This document shows positions 24,028 to 25,880 of a DNA stretch of 25,880 bases, one piece after another. This DNA comes from JAITWN01 sp964384095 (GTDB lineage: Bacteria; Pseudomonadota; Gammaproteobacteria; SZUA-140), in the NCBI GenBank assembly GCA_964384095.1, contig CAYLKC010000020.1, positions 1 to 25,880 on the forward strand, read 5' to 3'. Each line of letters opens with the position of its first letter. The stretch's first letter is position 1. The notes beneath the pieces were generated by a model. It saw nothing but the letters and a program-made list of their open reading frames with translations, did not search any database and was not told where the DNA came from. Position numbers and translations under genes: made by a program.

Positions 24028-25880
24028 TCAGAAAATATGCAGTTCAGTCACCAGCATCTGCATCCTTTCAGCCAGCGGCGGTACTTCATCGCCGTCGATA
24101 TGGACATCGATCAGCGCCGGCGCCTGGCGGCGGCACAGGTGGGCGATGTCGATGTCATCGAAGTCGGCCGCCGTCCTGACGGTCCATGCCTCGACGCCCA
24201 TGCCGCGGGCGATCGCGGCATAGTCGACCGGCGGGAGCTCGTAACCGATCGCCTCCGCGTGCGCGAGTTGCTGGCCGTGGCGCACGGTGCCGAGCATCTG
24301 GTCGTTCAGTACGATGAAGATGGTCTTGAGCCGGTGCTGGACAGCGGCGGTCAGTTCCTGGCCGCTCATCAGGTAGCTGCCATCACCGACGATGCAGACG
24401 ACGGGCGCGCGCGGGTTGGCGATCGCGGTGCCGACGGCGGCGCCGATCGCCCAGCCCATCGAGGCAAAGCCCATACTGGTGCGAAACCAGTCGAGGGCGC
24501 CCGAGCGCCCACCATGCTCCGGATGCCAGGGATGCAGGTAGTGAATGCCCCATAGAAAACTGTTGCCGATGTCGGCGAGGAAACGGGTGTCCGGCGGGAA
24601 CAGCCGCGACAGCTCGTACATCAGGCGCTGCGGGCGCAGAGGTTCCGAGTCCTGGATGTACTTGGCCTCGTCGGCAAGCGAGAAGCGACGGCTGAACAAG
24701 GGGGTGCCGTTGCCGCTGCGGCGCTCACGCCTGCGCCGGTCGTTGCCGTCTTCGGCAGCTGCGACATGACCGCGGCGGTCGCGGCTGCGGCGATCGAAGG
24801 CGACGACGTTCGGGTAGCAGGCCAGCCGCTGGTTGCCCATGTCCCAGGGCGGCAGCCGGGTCGTGCCGGTGCCGGACAATTCATCGAGCAGATCCCGGAA
24901 CAGGGTCTCGATGTCGCCGCAGACATGCAGGTCGGCGTGTTGCGAACGCACGAAGTGGCGGGCGAGGCTGTCGACATGCACGAGTTTGCCGTCGAGTTTG
25001 CCGGAGTGCAGCCAGCCCTGGGCGGCCTGTTCATCGAGCGCGGAGCCCGCGATCAGCACCAGGTCGGTGGACGGATGCAGCAACCGCTCACTGGCGCTGC
25101 GATGACCGGCGAGTCCGCAGACGCCGCGATAATGTGGGTGATAGGCGTCAGCGAGGCCCTTGGCCTGTGGCGTGGTGACGAGGATCGCGCCCCGGCGCTC
25201 GACGAAGTCGAGGATCACCGGCATCGCGTCGCGGCAGCCCTCACCGATGACGACGACGATCTGGCTGGCGCCGCGGACCCGCTGTGCGAGCTGACGGACG
25301 CGTTCGTGGTCGCTGCTGCGCGGCTGACGTATCAGCGAGGCGATGTTGACTGGACGTCCGCTGGCCTCGAGCGGCGACCTCAGCAGGTCGAGCGGTATGC
25401 TGAGATGGACCGGGCCGCGGGCCTGGAAGGCCAGCGTGATCGCAGCGACGAGCTTGCGCTCGAGTTGCTTCAGATGCGACACCAGCGTGTTGTAATGCGT
25501 GCAGTGGTGCATCATCGCGACTGTGTCGACCGCGGTGCAGGAGGATTCCTGTACCGCGCCATTGCCGAAACTCTCGAGCGGCGTCTGCGCGGTGATGACC
25601 AGCATCGGAATGTTGTCCTGGAAGGCGCTGGCGACGCCGGTGATCAGGTTGGTCGTGCCGGGGCCGGTGGTCGCGCAGCACACGCCGAGCCGGCCGGTCT
25701 CGCGGGCATAGCCATCGGCCATGAAGGCGGCGCCGGCCTCATGACGGGCGACCACCGGGGTGATGCGACCGCGGCGCTGACTGCGCGCGAGGGCATTGTA
25801 AAACGGTTCGATTGCGCCGCCGGGGACGCCGAAGACATGGTCGACGCCGATTTGCTCGAGATAGCGGACGATGAGGTCGG
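24028..25880 (-). CDS. ThDP-dependent acetolactate-synthase-like enzyme (5' end beyond the window)
   Basis: The frame is open to the window edge, giving 616 visible residues; a GTG at 25755 lies inside the domain and is not the true start. The N-terminal Pyr domain shows GVDHVFGVPGGAIEP and RHEAGAAFMADGYAR with the glutamate that activates ThDP. A middle domain follows, and the C-terminal domain has GDGS (24376-24387) and VLNDQMLG for ThDP-Mg binding. This architecture fits acetolactate synthase, glyoxylate carboligase and 2-oxo-acid decarboxylases. No regulatory small-subunit gene follows, so a specialised role is more likely than branched amino-acid synthesis. An Arg/Asp-rich low-complexity insert lies around 24690-24810. 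It heads the operon visible here. Confidence 0.9.
   Translation of the reverse strand, partial: DLIVRYLEQIGVDHVFGVPGGAIEPFYNALARSQRRGRITPVVARHEAGAAFMADGYARETGRLGVCCATTGPGTTNLITGVASAFQDNIPMLVITAQTPLESFGNGAVQESSCTAVDTVAMMHHCTHYNTLVSHLKQLERKLVAAITLAFQARGPVHLSIPLDLLRSPLEASGRPVNIASLIRQPRSSDHERVRQLAQRVRGASQIVVVIGEGCRDAMPVILDFVERRGAILVTTPQAKGLADAYHPHYRGVCGLAGHRSASERLLHPSTDLVLIAGSALDEQAAQGWLHSGKLDGKLVHVDSLARHFVRSQHADLHVCGDIETLFRDLLDELSGTGTTRLPPWDMGNQRLACYPNVVAFDRRSRDRRGHVAAAEDGNDRRRRERRSGNGTPLFSRRFSLADEAKYIQDSEPLRPQRLMYELSRLFPPDTRFLADIGNSFLWGIHYLHPWHPEHGGRSGALDWFRTSMGFASMGWAIGAAVGTAIANPRAPVVCIVGDGSYLMSGQELTAAVQHRLKTIFIVLNDQMLGTVRHGQQLAHAEAIGYELPPVDYAAIARGMGVEAWTVRTAADFDDIDIAHLCRRQAPALIDVHIDGDEVPPLAERMQMLVTELHIF

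Noticed and set aside
21360..25880. A fosfomycin-like phosphonate cluster, which also uses ThDP and citrate-synthase-type enzymes.
   Set aside because: No PEP mutase or other phosphonate gene is visible, and the ThDP protein has the full acetolactate-synthase architecture. Genes beyond the window edge could still change this view.
1..25880. tRNA or rRNA genes, CRISPR arrays, insertion sequences or attachment sites.
   Set aside because: Reading both strands showed no cloverleaf-like or rRNA-like text, no regularly spaced repeats and no transposase or integrase. A dedicated RNA or repeat search was not possible here.

Overview
The window is bacterial chromosomal DNA, most likely from a high-GC gammaproteobacterium. 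The grounds are an RlmD-type 23S rRNA methyltransferase, a PhoP/PhoQ-like pair, DUF3014, DUF3015 and DUF4105 (Lnb-type) proteins, an outer-membrane TonB receptor and a BarA-like hybrid kinase. Genes are dense and mostly in short operons. No rRNA, tRNA, transposase, integrase or CRISPR array was recognised. A 100-N run flanked by identical 55-bp copies shows this is a scaffolded draft or metagenome assembly.

Layout. 1-2180 (+): the end of an unknown gene, a CopD-like membrane protein, a DUF503 protein and RlmD, tightly packed. 2182-2297 is a nested palindromic element directly after the rlmD stop. 2401-2742 (+) is a periplasmic cytochrome c, followed by a strong terminator. 2880-4906 (+) is a PhoPQ-like two-component system. 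4929-6413 (-) is a VWA protein followed by a membrane-anchored J-domain protein. 6481-7883 (+) is a macrodomain ADP-ribose hydrolase overlapping a DUF3014 protein. 7991-11441 (+) is DUF3015, a DUF4105 protein with a C-terminal beta-barrel, and an alpha/beta hydrolase lipoprotein split by the assembly gap. 11438-13366 (-) holds pncB and pncA of NAD salvage.

13440-21163 (-): a three-gene sensory operon, reading TonB-dependent receptor, periplasmic ABC-type substrate-binding protein without permease or ATPase, and a 1511-residue kinase carrying HisKA/HATPase, three receiver domains, HPt, GGDEF and EAL. This looks like a chain from an outer-membrane receptor to phosphorelay and c-di-GMP output.

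21360-25880 (-): a compact operon, reading ThDP-dependent acetolactate-synthase-like enzyme (start outside the window), CrtF/acetylserotonin-type methyltransferase, and two adjacent, diverged citrate-synthase-fold proteins that both lack the usual catalytic histidines. Chemistry on 2-oxo acids or acyl-CoA is a reasonable guess; the product is unknown. GC falls sharply from about 70% in the ThDP gene to about 48% in the next gene and stays low through the substrate-binding gene. The biosynthetic-looking operon next to a dedicated sensor operon is the most interesting part of the window.
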